Source: Bradyrhizobium sp. 149 (lineage in GTDB: Bacteria; Pseudomonadota; Alphaproteobacteria; Rhizobiales; Xanthobacteraceae). Taken from it: DNA of 64,000 bases. Each line of letters opens with the position of its first letter. Position 1 is the first letter of the stretch. Made by a program: the position numbers and the translations under genes. The stretch spans positions 496,001 to 560,000 of the forward strand of contig NZ_JADPKK010000023.1 of NCBI RefSeq assembly GCF_023073915.1, in the 5' to 3' direction. Below, one piece after another: positions 26,662 to 34,340 of this stretch. The notes under the pieces were generated by a model. It was not told the origin of the DNA. It made no database searches and was given only the letters and a program-made list of their open reading frames with translations.

Positions 26662-27742
26662 AGATGCGCTCCGCGAATTTGGCGGTATCGGTGCTCTGCT
26701 TGAAGACCTGCACGCTCTTGAGATCGTCGGCATAGGCCTTGAGCTCGCGTTTCAAGACTTCGCCGACGGGATGATGATGGTGGGTGTGGTAGCGCACCAT
26801 GCCCTCGATATCGGCCAGCGATGCCGTCTTCGGCGCATAAGGCTGGAACGACTTCGCCGTCACCGACGGATTCTGCGCGGTGAACATCGCGGCATCGAGC
26901 AGCGCCTGCGTGAGGGCGCGCGCGACCTGCGGCTCCTCACGCACGAGGCTGCCGCGCAGGCCGAGGATGCAGCAGCTCTTGTCGCGATATTCGCCATCGA
27001 GATTGGAGGCGACCTCCCTGTACTGGCTGTCCTTGAGCCAGAGATAACCCAGCGGGTCCGACGACAGGAACGCCTGCACCTCGCCCTTCTCGACGGCGAC
27101 GTTGAGAAGGTTGCCGGGATAGGCGCGCCAGTCCACATCCTTGTTGGGATCGATGCCGAGCTTCGCCAATTGGATCGAGAAGAAATTCTTGTCGGGGCCG
27201 CCGAGATCGCCGACCGCGACGATCTTGCCCTTGAGATCGGCGAGCTTGCTCACGCTGGACTCGGCGCGCGTCAGCACGCGCATGCAGCCGCCATGGGTTC
27301 CGGCGGCGATCTTGACGTCAAAGCCCTGCTCCAGCGGCTTCAGCCAGCGCAACGCCATCCCGAGCCCGGCATCACTCTTGCCGGTCGCGATGGCCTCGAG
27401 CAGCTGGTCGGTCGAACCGGAATAATTGATGAGCTCGATGTCGAGATTGTGCTTCTGGAAGAAGCCGTGCTCGATGGCGACCGGCACCGGAGCGAGACAG
27501 ACCGCGCCGGCATTCCAGGACAGTTTGAGCTTGCGCGGCGCGCCGGTGAGCGCGGGCGCATCCGAGGCTGTCCGGCACAGCGGGAACTCCGAGAGATCGA
27601 CACCAGGCGCGATTGCCCGCGGCGCAAAGGCCTGTGCCGCACCGAAGGCACCGAGCGGCGCGGCGAAAGCCGCAGCGAACCCTGCCTGAAGCAGGTGGCG
27701 CCGGTCGAGCCTCGATCCGCCGTGCTTGTCGTCGTCGTTCAT
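26639..27742 (-). CDS. ABC transporter binding protein with Tat-type signal, NitT/TauT family (first gene of the operon)
   Basis: 367 residues from the ATG at 27742, with GGAG about 13 bases upstream; an earlier frame start at 27802 is less likely. The N-terminus has RLDRRHLLQAGFAAAFAAP, a twin-arginine signal. The mature region reads LKLSWNAGAVCLAPVPVAIEHGFFQKHNLDIELINY, STDQLLEAIATGKSDAGLGMALRWLKPLEQGFDVKI, then LADLKGKIVAVGDLGGPDKNFFS. It is a NitT/TauT-type receptor, distinct in sequence from the SsuA-like receptor at the operon's end. A THHHHPVGEVLKREL segment near the end could bind metal. It leads the six-gene operon, and a divergent receptor gene lies 475 bases away. Confidence 0.87.
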   Translation of the reverse strand: MNDDDKHGGSRLDRRHLLQAGFAAAFAAPLGAFGAAQAFAPRAIAPGVDLSEFPLCRTASDAPALTGAPRKLKLSWNAGAVCLAPVPVAIEHGFFQKHNLDIELINYSGSTDQLLEAIATGKSDAGLGMALRWLKPLEQGFDVKIAAGTHGGCMRVLTRAESSVSKLADLKGKIVAVGDLGGPDKNFFSIQLAKLGIDPNKDVDWRAYPGNLLNVAVEKGEVQAFLSSDPLGYLWLKDSQYREVASNLDGEYRDKSCCILGLRGSLVREEPQVARALTQALLDAAMFTAQNPSVTAKSFQPYAPKTASLADIEGMVRYHTHHHHPVGEVLKRELKAYADDLKSVQVFKQSTDTAKFAERIYVDVFAV

Positions 27743-28217
27743 CCGTCCCCACTCCTGCGCTGGCACGGCTCCGCCGTCGGCACAACGGTTTTCGTTGCGC
27801 ATGTTCCGTGCGGAGCTGCGTTGAGAGAAATTGTTTTCGCCGGCGCCTCACGCGCCGCGTTGATGCGATGCGCAAATCATGCGGCGCGCTTGCCGCATCG
27901 TCAATGAAATGGAATTTCGAATGTGGCGCCAAGCGAAGTCATTCTCTCCATCGGCGCGCGCGGGGACGATGAAAGGATTTCAGCCGATGCATCGGCTGGC
28001 AGGGTGCGGTGCGGCTCCCTCGCCTGCTGCATTCTTGCGCAGCTGCGACCGCGCATACCGCACGTTCTCGAAAGCAGCGCTTCGCTGAAACGTCCTTGCC
28101 CGTCGCGCGCGCAATACGGTTGGCCATTTCATTGACTGCGCATCGCGCGAACTTAGACTTGATCGTCTCGCTGCATCGTTCGCTCACACATCGTGAGCAA
28201 AGCACAAGACAGGCCAC
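27743..28217. other. divergent promoter region of the sulfur-type cluster
   Basis: A 475-base gap between divergent genes. It should contain promoters for the six-gene operon (leftwards) and for the receptor gene at 28218. A candidate for the latter is listed separately. No ORF is credible here, and I see no clear activator site, although a CysB/Cbl-like LysR site would be expected if regulation is by sulfur. Confidence 0.45.
28132..28159 (+). promoter_or_regulatory. candidate promoter of the SsuA-like gene
   Basis: TTGACT (28132-28137), 16-base spacer, TAGACT (28154-28159). It would start transcription near 28166, about 50 bases before the ATG at 28218. The -35 is near consensus. Confidence 0.45.
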
Positions 28218-29198
28218 ATGAGCATCAACTCCCTCCATCATTCCATCACCCGCCGGCTCGCCGCATCGCTGCTTGCCGCCGCCATCACGCTATCGACGGC
28301 CGCGGGAGCATTTGCGGCTGACGCCGTCGTGCTTCGCGTCGGTGACCAGAAGGGCGGCAACCGCTCGCTGCTCGATATCTCGGGCTACGCGAAGGATTTG
28401 CCTTACAAAATCGAGTGGTCGGAATTTCCCGCGGCCGCGCCGATCCTGGAGGCGCTCAACGCCGGCGCGCTCGACGTCGGCTATACCGGCGACCTCTCGT
28501 TCCTTTCGGTCTACGCGGCCGGCGCGCCGATCAAGGCGATCGGCGGCACCAGGTCGGATGCGAAGACGCAAGCCATCCTCGTGCGCCAGGATTCGCCGAT
28601 CAAATCGGCCGCGGATCTCAAGGGAAAACGCCTCGCCGGCACGCGCGGCGGCTGGGGCCAGTTCCTGATCGACGCCACGCTGGAGAAGGCGCAAATCAAA
28701 TTGGAAGACGCGACCTTCGCGCCGCTCGGCCCGGTCGACGCCAAGATCGCGCTAGTCGCGGGCTCGATCGACGCCTGGGCAGTGTGGGAGCCCTACGTCA
28801 CGTTCGCGACGCTGAAGGACAAGGCCCGCGTGATCGCAAACGGCGATGGCCTGACGCCGACCATCACCTTCATCGTCGCCTCCGATAACGCCATAACCAC
28901 CAAGCGCGCGGCGGTGCAGGACCTCGTGCAGCGGCTGAACAAGGCGCGGCTGTGGTCGCTGGATCACCTGGGCGAATATGCCAAGAGCACGGCTGAGCTG
29001 ACCAGGCTGCCGGAGGACGTGCTGCTCTCGGCCTACACCGCGCAGCGCACCAGCCCGATCGTGATCGACGAGAACGTCGTGAAGGAGGTGCAGGAAGCCT
29101 CCGATCGCTCGACGCGCTACGGCATCCTGCCGAAGAAGCTCGACGTCAGGCAGGCCGTGGACCGCAGCTTCACCGCTGCGGCCGCTGGATCGAACTAG
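28218..29198 (+). CDS. sulfonate-type ABC binding protein, SsuA-like
   Basis: 326 residues with a signal peptide ending near AFAAD (residue 34). The mature part reads VVLRVGDQKGGNRSLLDISG, PYKIEWSEFPAAAPILEALNAGA, LDVGYTGDLSFLSVYAAGAPIKAIGG, then GTRGGWGQFLIDATLEKA and GSIDAWAVWEPYVTFATLKDKARVI. This is the SsuA pattern, in which the WEPY loop lines the sulfonate pocket. It is a paralogue of the receptor at 21614. It is transcribed away from the operon, so expression of this receptor can be set separately from the permease it probably uses. Confidence 0.9.
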   Translation: MSINSLHHSITRRLAASLLAAAITLSTAAGAFAADAVVLRVGDQKGGNRSLLDISGYAKDLPYKIEWSEFPAAAPILEALNAGALDVGYTGDLSFLSVYAAGAPIKAIGGTRSDAKTQAILVRQDSPIKSAADLKGKRLAGTRGGWGQFLIDATLEKAQIKLEDATFAPLGPVDAKIALVAGSIDAWAVWEPYVTFATLKDKARVIANGDGLTPTITFIVASDNAITTKRAAVQDLVQRLNKARLWSLDHLGEYAKSTAELTRLPEDVLLSAYTAQRTSPIVIDENVVKEVQEASDRSTRYGILPKKLDVRQAVDRSFTAAAAGSN

Positions 29199-29212
29199 AC
29201 GGAAGCGGCGAG

Positions 29213-29311
29213 ATGCGCCGGCTCCGTCTCAAGGCTGGCCCGCTGCATCTCGCCGCGATCGTGCTCGCGCATTTTGCCTGCATGAGCCTGATCGTGTGGC
29301 TCTCGCTCTAA
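29213..29311 (+). CDS. candidate 32-residue membrane peptide
   Basis: A short ORF starting 14 bases after the SsuA-like stop. It encodes a basic N-terminus MRRLRLKAG and one hydrophobic helix LAAIVLAHFACMSLIVWLSL to the end. A GGAAGCGGCGAG stretch precedes the ATG, a moderate ribosome site. Its composition is that of a single-pass inner-membrane small protein with positive-inside topology. It could be chance in GC-rich DNA; only conservation would decide. Confidence 0.35.
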   Translation: MRRLRLKAGPLHLAAIVLAHFACMSLIVWLSL

Positions 29312-29320
29312 TGCGCAAGA

Positions 29321-29779
29321 TCACCAATAGCCGCGATAGTAAGGCCGGTAATACGCTCGGGGCCGGTAGTAGCCATAGCGGTAGCCATAATAGGGACGGG
29401 GACGGTAGTAGGACCGATACCCATAACCATAGCCCGGTCCGTAGGCGTAACCCGGTCCATAGCCGCCGCCATAATAGGCCGGCGCATACCCATAGCCGTA
29501 ACCCGGATATCCGTAGCCGCCGTAGTACGGGCCTCCGCCGTAATAGCCATAAGCTGAGCTGCTGGCGATGGCACCGCCGATGATCGCGCCGGCCGCAAGG
29601 CCCCCGAGACCCCATCCAAAACCTCGGCCGCGCCAGTGCACCTGCGTGACATCGTCGCCGGTGGCCGCCTTCATGGTCGCGACATTGGTCGGCATCGGGC
29701 CCGCTGCGGCCTGCCCGATTTGGCCGGCCAGGACCGCGCTGGCCAGCGAACAGGCAATTGCCGTTTTCCAGATCCTCAT
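29321..29779 (-). CDS. exported Gly/Tyr-rich protein
   Basis: 152 residues from the ATG at 29779 with GGGAG 8 bases before it; the frame is open 71 codons further up but lacks a site. A signal peptide (MRIWKTAIACSLASAVLAGQ) is followed by a short region with HWRGRGFGWGLGG and a membrane-like AAGAIIGGAIAS. From about residue 75 the chain is almost entirely Gly, Tyr, Pro, Ala and Arg in GYGYxPxYYGGGYGPGY repeats that end YYRPYYRGYW. Such proteins are common in Bradyrhizobium; roles in the cell surface or in phase-separating layers are possible but unproven. Confidence 0.75.
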   Translation of the reverse strand: MRIWKTAIACSLASAVLAGQIGQAAAGPMPTNVATMKAATGDDVTQVHWRGRGFGWGLGGLAAGAIIGGAIASSSAYGYYGGGPYYGGYGYPGYGYGYAPAYYGGGYGPGYAYGPGYGYGYRSYYRPRPYYGYRYGYYRPRAYYRPYYRGYW

Positions 29780-30130
29780 CGTCTTACTCCCTGTCTGACG
29801 TTTCGCTTGGAAAATGGATCGCAGCTCCATGATCAGGCATCCTTGCGCCAAGTCAAAGCATCGAATTTGGCCTCGAAAATGGCGTGCACCGCACAAGAGG
29901 CGTGCCTCCATTCTGATCAACCGGTACCCGAATGGGCTCGACAACCTCGCCGCGTGTGACACCGGCACGACGGTGCCTTGGGGCCCAATCACCGCGGCAA
30001 AGCATTAAGCTTCCCGCGCGTTCGCAACCAACAACCACCTTCCCGATTTACTATTCGTGCCGTTACTATCGGTTCCAATGTGCGCGGCCGGGAGGCTTCT
30101 CGCGAAGCGCCAGAGTTGTGGGAGGATGAC

Positions 30131-31393
30131 ATGAGTGCCGCGAGACCCGAGCCGCTTGCCCGACAGGCGCTGGCGTTCGTCCTGGCCGGCGGACGCGGCA
30201 GCCGGCTCCTGGAGCTGACCGACCGGCGCGCCAAGCCCGCAGTCTATTTCGGAGGAAAATCCCGCATCATCGATTTCGCGCTGTCGAATGCGGTGAACTC
30301 GGGCATCCGTCGCATCGCGGTCGCCACCCAGTACAAGGCGCACAGCCTGATCCGGCATCTTCAGATGGGCTGGAACTTCTTCCGTCCCGAGCGCAACGAG
30401 AGCTTCGACATCCTCCCGGCGAGCCAGCGCGTCTCCGAACACATGTGGTACGTCGGCACGGCCGATGCGGTCTACCAGAACATCGACATCATCGAATCCC
30501 ACGCCTGCCGCTTCATCGTGGTTCTCGCCGGCGACCATATCTATAAGATGGATTACGAGGTGATGCTGCGCCAGCATGTCGACAGCGGCGCCGACGTCAC
30601 CGTCGGCTGCCTCGAAATGCCGCGGGCGGAATCCTCGGGCTTCGGCATCATGCATATCGACGAGAACGGCTGGATCAAAGAGTTCCTGGAGAAGCCGGCC
30701 GATCCGCCGCCGATGCCGGGCAAGCCGGACGTCTCGCTCGCCAGCATGGGCATCTACGTGTTTGACGCGAAATTCCTGTTCGAGGAGCTCAAGCGCGACG
30801 CCGAGGACCCGAACTCCAACCACGATTTCGGCAAGGACATCATCCCCTACCTCGTCAAGAACGGCCGCGCCATGGCGCACCAGTACTCGACCTCCTGCGT
30901 CCGCTCCGGCAGCGACCCCCGCGCCTATTGGCGCGATGTCGGCACGGTCGACGCCTATTGGGCCGCCAATATCGATCTCACCGACGTGGTCCCCGAGCTC
31001 GATTTGTTCGACAGCGCCTGGCCCATCTGGTCGTATTCAGAGATCACACCGCCGGCAAAATTCGTCCACGACGAGGAGAGCCGGCGCGGCCAGGCCGTGA
31101 GCTCGCTGGTTTCGGGCGGTTGCATCATTTCCGGCGCCTCGCTGCGGCGCTCACTGCTGTTCACCGGCGTGCGCGTCAACTCCTACGCCAATGTCGAGAA
31201 CGCCGTAATCATGCCCTACGTCAATGTCGGCCGCGGCGCGCGCTTGAAGAACGTGGTGATCGATCGCGGCGTCGAGATCCCGGAAGGGCTCGTCGTCGGC
31301 GAGGATCCCGAGCTGGACGCAAAGCGATTCCGCACCACCGAACAGGGCATTTCGCTCATCACGCAGCCGATGCTCGACAGGCTCAATACATGA
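30131..31393 (+). CDS. glgC: glucose-1-phosphate adenylyltransferase (ADP-glucose pyrophosphorylase)
   Basis: 420 residues from the ATG at 30131, with GGGAGGATGAC just upstream. It makes ADP-glucose from ATP and glucose 1-phosphate, the regulated step in bacterial glycogen synthesis. Motifs include AFVLAGGRGSRLLELTDRRAKPA (nucleotide-binding loop with the regulatory-site Lys/Arg), GGKSRIIDFALSNAVNSGI, GTADAVYQNIDII, VLAGDHIYKMDY (catalytic Asp) and IKEFLEKPADPP near the sugar-phosphate site. The C-terminal left-handed beta-helix follows (SGGCIISGASLRRSLLF). The stop overlaps the glgA start by 4 bases, so the two are coupled. Confidence 0.97.
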   Translation: MSAARPEPLARQALAFVLAGGRGSRLLELTDRRAKPAVYFGGKSRIIDFALSNAVNSGIRRIAVATQYKAHSLIRHLQMGWNFFRPERNESFDILPASQRVSEHMWYVGTADAVYQNIDIIESHACRFIVVLAGDHIYKMDYEVMLRQHVDSGADVTVGCLEMPRAESSGFGIMHIDENGWIKEFLEKPADPPPMPGKPDVSLASMGIYVFDAKFLFEELKRDAEDPNSNHDFGKDIIPYLVKNGRAMAHQYSTSCVRSGSDPRAYWRDVGTVDAYWAANIDLTDVVPELDLFDSAWPIWSYSEITPPAKFVHDEESRRGQAVSSLVSGGCIISGASLRRSLLFTGVRVNSYANVENAVIMPYVNVGRGARLKNVVIDRGVEIPEGLVVGEDPELDAKRFRTTEQGISLITQPMLDRLNT

Positions 31394-32844
31394 CGCCTGT
31401 TCGCGTCCTCGCGGTCGCCTCTGAAGTCTATCCCATCGTCAAGACCGGCGGCCTCGCGGATGTCGCGGGCGCGCTGCCGATCGCGCTGAAGGCGCATGGC
31501 GTCGAGATGCGCACGTTGATGCCGGGCTATCCCGACGTGATGCGGACGTTGGGGGGAGCCGACGAAATCCGGCGCTGGCCGGATTATTTCGGCGGACCCG
31601 GACGTCTGCTCGCCGGCTCGCATGACGGACTCGATCTGTTCGTGCTCGACGTGCCGCATCTCTACGCGCGGCCTGGCAATCCCTACGTGACGGCCGAAGG
31701 CGTCGACTGGCCGGACAATGGCGTGCGGTTCGCCGCCCTGTCGCGCATCGCGGCCGACATCGGCCACGGCCTCATTCCCGCCTTCGTGCCCGATGTCGTA
31801 CACGCTCACGATTGGCAAGCCGGGCTCGCACCGGCCTATCTGCACTATGACAATCGGCCGCGGCCGGCCACCGTGATGACCATCCACAACATGGCTTATC
31901 AGGGCAAGTTCGATCGCGCACTGATCGGTTCGATTGGCCTGCCCTGGCACGCCTACGGCGTCAACGACCTCGAATATTTCGGCGGCATCAGTTTCTTGAA
32001 GGCGGGACTGCAGTTCGCCGATCGCATCACCACGGTCTCGCCGACCTATGCGCAGGAGATCCAGAGCGACGAGGGCGGCATGGGATTCGGCGGCTTGCTC
32101 CGCGCCCGCGCCAACGTGCTGAGCGGAATCCTCAACGGCATCGATGTATCCGTTTGGAATCCGCAAGAAGATCCGCACATCGCCTACCGCTTCGGCGCGG
32201 AGGACCTCACGTTCCGGGCCGCGAACAAGGCGGTGCTTCAGCAACAGTTCAATCTGGATTCATCGGACGAAACGCCGTTGCTCGGCGTCATCAGCCGCCT
32301 GTCCTGGCAGAAGGGGCTCGATCTCCTGCTCGAGGCGATTCCGACCATCTTGCGCGAAGGCATGCAGCTCGCGCTGCTCGGCAGCGGCGACCGCGATCTC
32401 CAGGATGGCTACCAGGCCGCAGCGCGCGCGAACCCTGGCCGGATCGGGGTTGTGATCGGCTATGACGAGATCATGGCGCATCTGATCCAGGCCGGCTCGG
32501 ACGCGCTCATCGTGCCGTCACGGTTCGAGCCGTGCGGCCTGACCCAGCTCTGCGCACTGCGCTACGGCGCCGTGCCGATCGTCTCGCGCGTCGGCGGCCT
32601 CGAGGATACCATCGTCGATATCGGCGAGGCCGATAAATCGGGCCACGATGCCACTGGGTTCAAGTTCGCACCCGTCACCGCGGATGCTCTCGCCGGCACA
32701 CTGCGCAAGGCCAACATCGCCTTCCATGACAAGCTGACCTGGCGCCGGCTGCAACTGAGCGGCCTTGCGACCGACGTGTCCTGGCGTAACCGCGCCGGCG
32801 ACTATGCCGCGCTTTATCGCGGCCTTATGACGGCGCGCGCCTGA
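31390..32844 (+). CDS. glgA: glycogen synthase
   Basis: 484 residues, normal GlgA length. Starts at the ATG overlapping the glgC stop (ATGA); the longer frame starting at 30928 runs through glgC and is not used. The N-terminal VRVLAVASEVYPIVKTGGLADVAGALP contains the KTGGL ADP-glucose motif. DVVHAHDWQAG, MTIHNMAYQGKFDR, GVISRLSWQKGLDLL and the C-terminal RFEPCGLTQLCALRYGAVPIVSRVGGL with the ExxxxxxxE-type retaining motif define a GT5 glucosyltransferase. It elongates alpha-1,4-glucan from ADP-glucose. No glgB, glgP or glgX lies in the window. Confidence 0.97.
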   Translation: MTPVRVLAVASEVYPIVKTGGLADVAGALPIALKAHGVEMRTLMPGYPDVMRTLGGADEIRRWPDYFGGPGRLLAGSHDGLDLFVLDVPHLYARPGNPYVTAEGVDWPDNGVRFAALSRIAADIGHGLIPAFVPDVVHAHDWQAGLAPAYLHYDNRPRPATVMTIHNMAYQGKFDRALIGSIGLPWHAYGVNDLEYFGGISFLKAGLQFADRITTVSPTYAQEIQSDEGGMGFGGLLRARANVLSGILNGIDVSVWNPQEDPHIAYRFGAEDLTFRAANKAVLQQQFNLDSSDETPLLGVISRLSWQKGLDLLLEAIPTILREGMQLALLGSGDRDLQDGYQAAARANPGRIGVVIGYDEIMAHLIQAGSDALIVPSRFEPCGLTQLCALRYGAVPIVSRVGGLEDTIVDIGEADKSGHDATGFKFAPVTADALAGTLRKANIAFHDKLTWRRLQLSGLATDVSWRNRAGDYAALYRGLMTARA

Positions 32845-32881
32845 GGCGCGACCATCGTCGAATCAATGCTATAGAGCGCTC

Positions 32882-33142
32882 ATGGACCCGTTCTTGATCA
32901 AGCTGATCGGCTTTGCCGCCGCCACCTGCACCACCGTGGCCTACGCGCCGCAAGCCATCAAAGTGTGGAAGACCCGCTCCACCGGCGATATTTCGCTCGG
33001 CATGTTCCTCGTCATGGTGCTGGGGCTGGCGCTCTGGCTCGTCTATGGCCTGCTATCGGGGGATGCGCCCCTCGTCGCCGCCAACGCCGTCACCATGGTG
33101 CTCGCCGGCGGCATTCTGTTCATGAAGCTGAAATACGGGTGA
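32882..33142 (+). CDS. SemiSWEET-type sugar transporter
   Basis: 86 residues with three membrane helices, the size of a bacterial SemiSWEET, which works as a dimer to pass sugars such as sucrose or glucose down their gradient. The helix-1 motif TTVAYAPQAIKVWKTRSTGDIS contains the PQ signature that defines the PQ-loop/SWEET superfamily. LGLALWLVYGLL fits helix 2 and NAVTMVLAGGILFMKLKYG helix 3. It lies 37 bases after glgA on the same strand. That suggests it is co-expressed with glycogen synthesis, so sugar entry or exit and storage may be linked. Confidence 0.9.
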   Translation: MDPFLIKLIGFAAATCTTVAYAPQAIKVWKTRSTGDISLGMFLVMVLGLALWLVYGLLSGDAPLVAANAVTMVLAGGILFMKLKYG

Positions 33143-33187
33143 GCCACTCTTCTTCACCTCTCCTCGCTTGCAGGAAGAGGGAGAAGA

Positions 33188-33985
33188 TCACCCCCCGAAC
33201 ACATACGACGCCATCGCGACATTCGCGACCTCGTCGACGAAGACGCGCTTGCCCGCGTCGCTGCCGGCGGCGCCGGCGGCCACCATCAGCGGCAGCAGAT
33301 GATCTTCGCGCGGATGGGCCAGGCGCGCACTCGGTGCGCTCTCCCAGTCAACCAGCATCGCGTTGCGGCGCGCCGCGTCCTCATGGCTGATCGCCTCGTT
33401 CAGATAGGCCTCGAAATCATACGAGACCGGCTTCGATTCCGCCCGTCCGAACCCGCGCATGTTATGATAGGTCAGCCCGCTGCCAACGATCAGAATGCCT
33501 TCATCGCGCAGCGAGGTGATCGCCTGCCCGACCTTGATGTGTTCGGCCGCGTCATAGCTCGATCTCAGCGACAGCAGCACGATCGGCATGTCGGCGTTCG
33601 GATACATCAGGCCGAGCGGCACAAAGGTGCCGTGATCGAAACCCTGGTTGGGATCCTCCCGGCAATCGACGCCCGCACGCGTAAGCAGCGCCTTCACCCG
33701 CGCGGCGAGCTCGGGCTGGCCCGGCGCCGGATATTTGAGGTGATATGTGTGCTCGGGGAAACCGTGATAATCGTACACCATCGGCGGATGCGCCGAGGTC
33801 GACACGGTGAAGGCCTCGGCCTCCCAATGGCCGGTGATGACGAGCACCGCCTTCGGGCTTGCCGGCAACAGCTGCGGCAGCCGGCCGAACGCCTCGGCGG
33901 TCTTCGCATATTGCACCCGCCTGTCTTCCATGAACGGCCAGGGACCGCCGCCATGCGACAGGAAGAAGGTCGGAAATCGCACCAT
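33188..33985 (-). CDS. DODA-type extradiol dioxygenase family protein
   Basis: 265 residues of the LigB superfamily, DODA type. The motif FFLSHGGGPWPFMED gives one His near residue 11, PKAVLVITGHWEAEAFTVST gives His53, GFDHGTFVPLGLMYP a third (about 117), and HPREDHLLPLMVAAGAAG a fourth near 227. These are the expected metal (Zn or Fe) ligands and catalytic His. It probably opens a catechol ring with oxygen, as YgiD/DODA relatives do with DOPA. The substrate cannot be inferred from the neighbours, which are unrelated. Convergent with the SemiSWEET gene. Confidence 0.87.
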   Translation of the reverse strand: MVRFPTFFLSHGGGPWPFMEDRRVQYAKTAEAFGRLPQLLPASPKAVLVITGHWEAEAFTVSTSAHPPMVYDYHGFPEHTYHLKYPAPGQPELAARVKALLTRAGVDCREDPNQGFDHGTFVPLGLMYPNADMPIVLLSLRSSYDAAEHIKVGQAITSLRDEGILIVGSGLTYHNMRGFGRAESKPVSYDFEAYLNEAISHEDAARRNAMLVDWESAPSARLAHPREDHLLPLMVAAGAAGSDAGKRVFVDEVANVAMASYVFGG

Positions 33986-34143
33986 GGGCCAAGGCTCGTT
34001 TCATCGCCAACATGCGCGTGCGAGCTGCCCGCGCGATCGGGCGTGAGCATAGGCAAACCCGTATGGTTAGCAAGGCGTTAACGATTTGCCGCCCAAAATC
34101 CCGGACGTGGCCGAAGGAGTCGGCCAGCAGTCAGGGACGTGAG

Positions 34144-34323
34144 ATGAAGAAGTTTGCGCTGGGGGACGTCGTCAACAGTGACAAGGGCCGCCGCGGCGTC
34201 GTTCGCGCCGCCTACAGGTCGAAGGAAGGCCAGCAATTCTACGCCGTCGAGAAGGATGGCGCGATGGATTATCTGGAGGAACACCGGCTGAGCCCGGCAC
34301 CGCGCGTCGAGCTCGCGGCTTAA
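34144..34323 (+). CDS. small conserved SH3-like protein, unknown function
   Basis: 59 residues from the ATG at 34144 (MKKFALGDVVNSDKG). The pattern GDVV....G.RGVVRAAY, FYAVEKDGAMDYLEEHRLSP fits a small five-stranded SH3-like barrel (hypothetical-protein family of rhizobia). An upstream in-frame extension from 34012 lacks a ribosome site. It is separated from both neighbours and probably monocistronic. Confidence 0.65.
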   Translation: MKKFALGDVVNSDKGRRGVVRAAYRSKEGQQFYAVEKDGAMDYLEEHRLSPAPRVELAA

Positions 34324-34340
34324 GCCCAACTCACCCTGCC

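Noticed and set aside
29301..29620. Ser/His/Arg-rich plus-strand ORF (95 residues)
   Set aside because: It is the mirror of the GY-rich protein's repeats.
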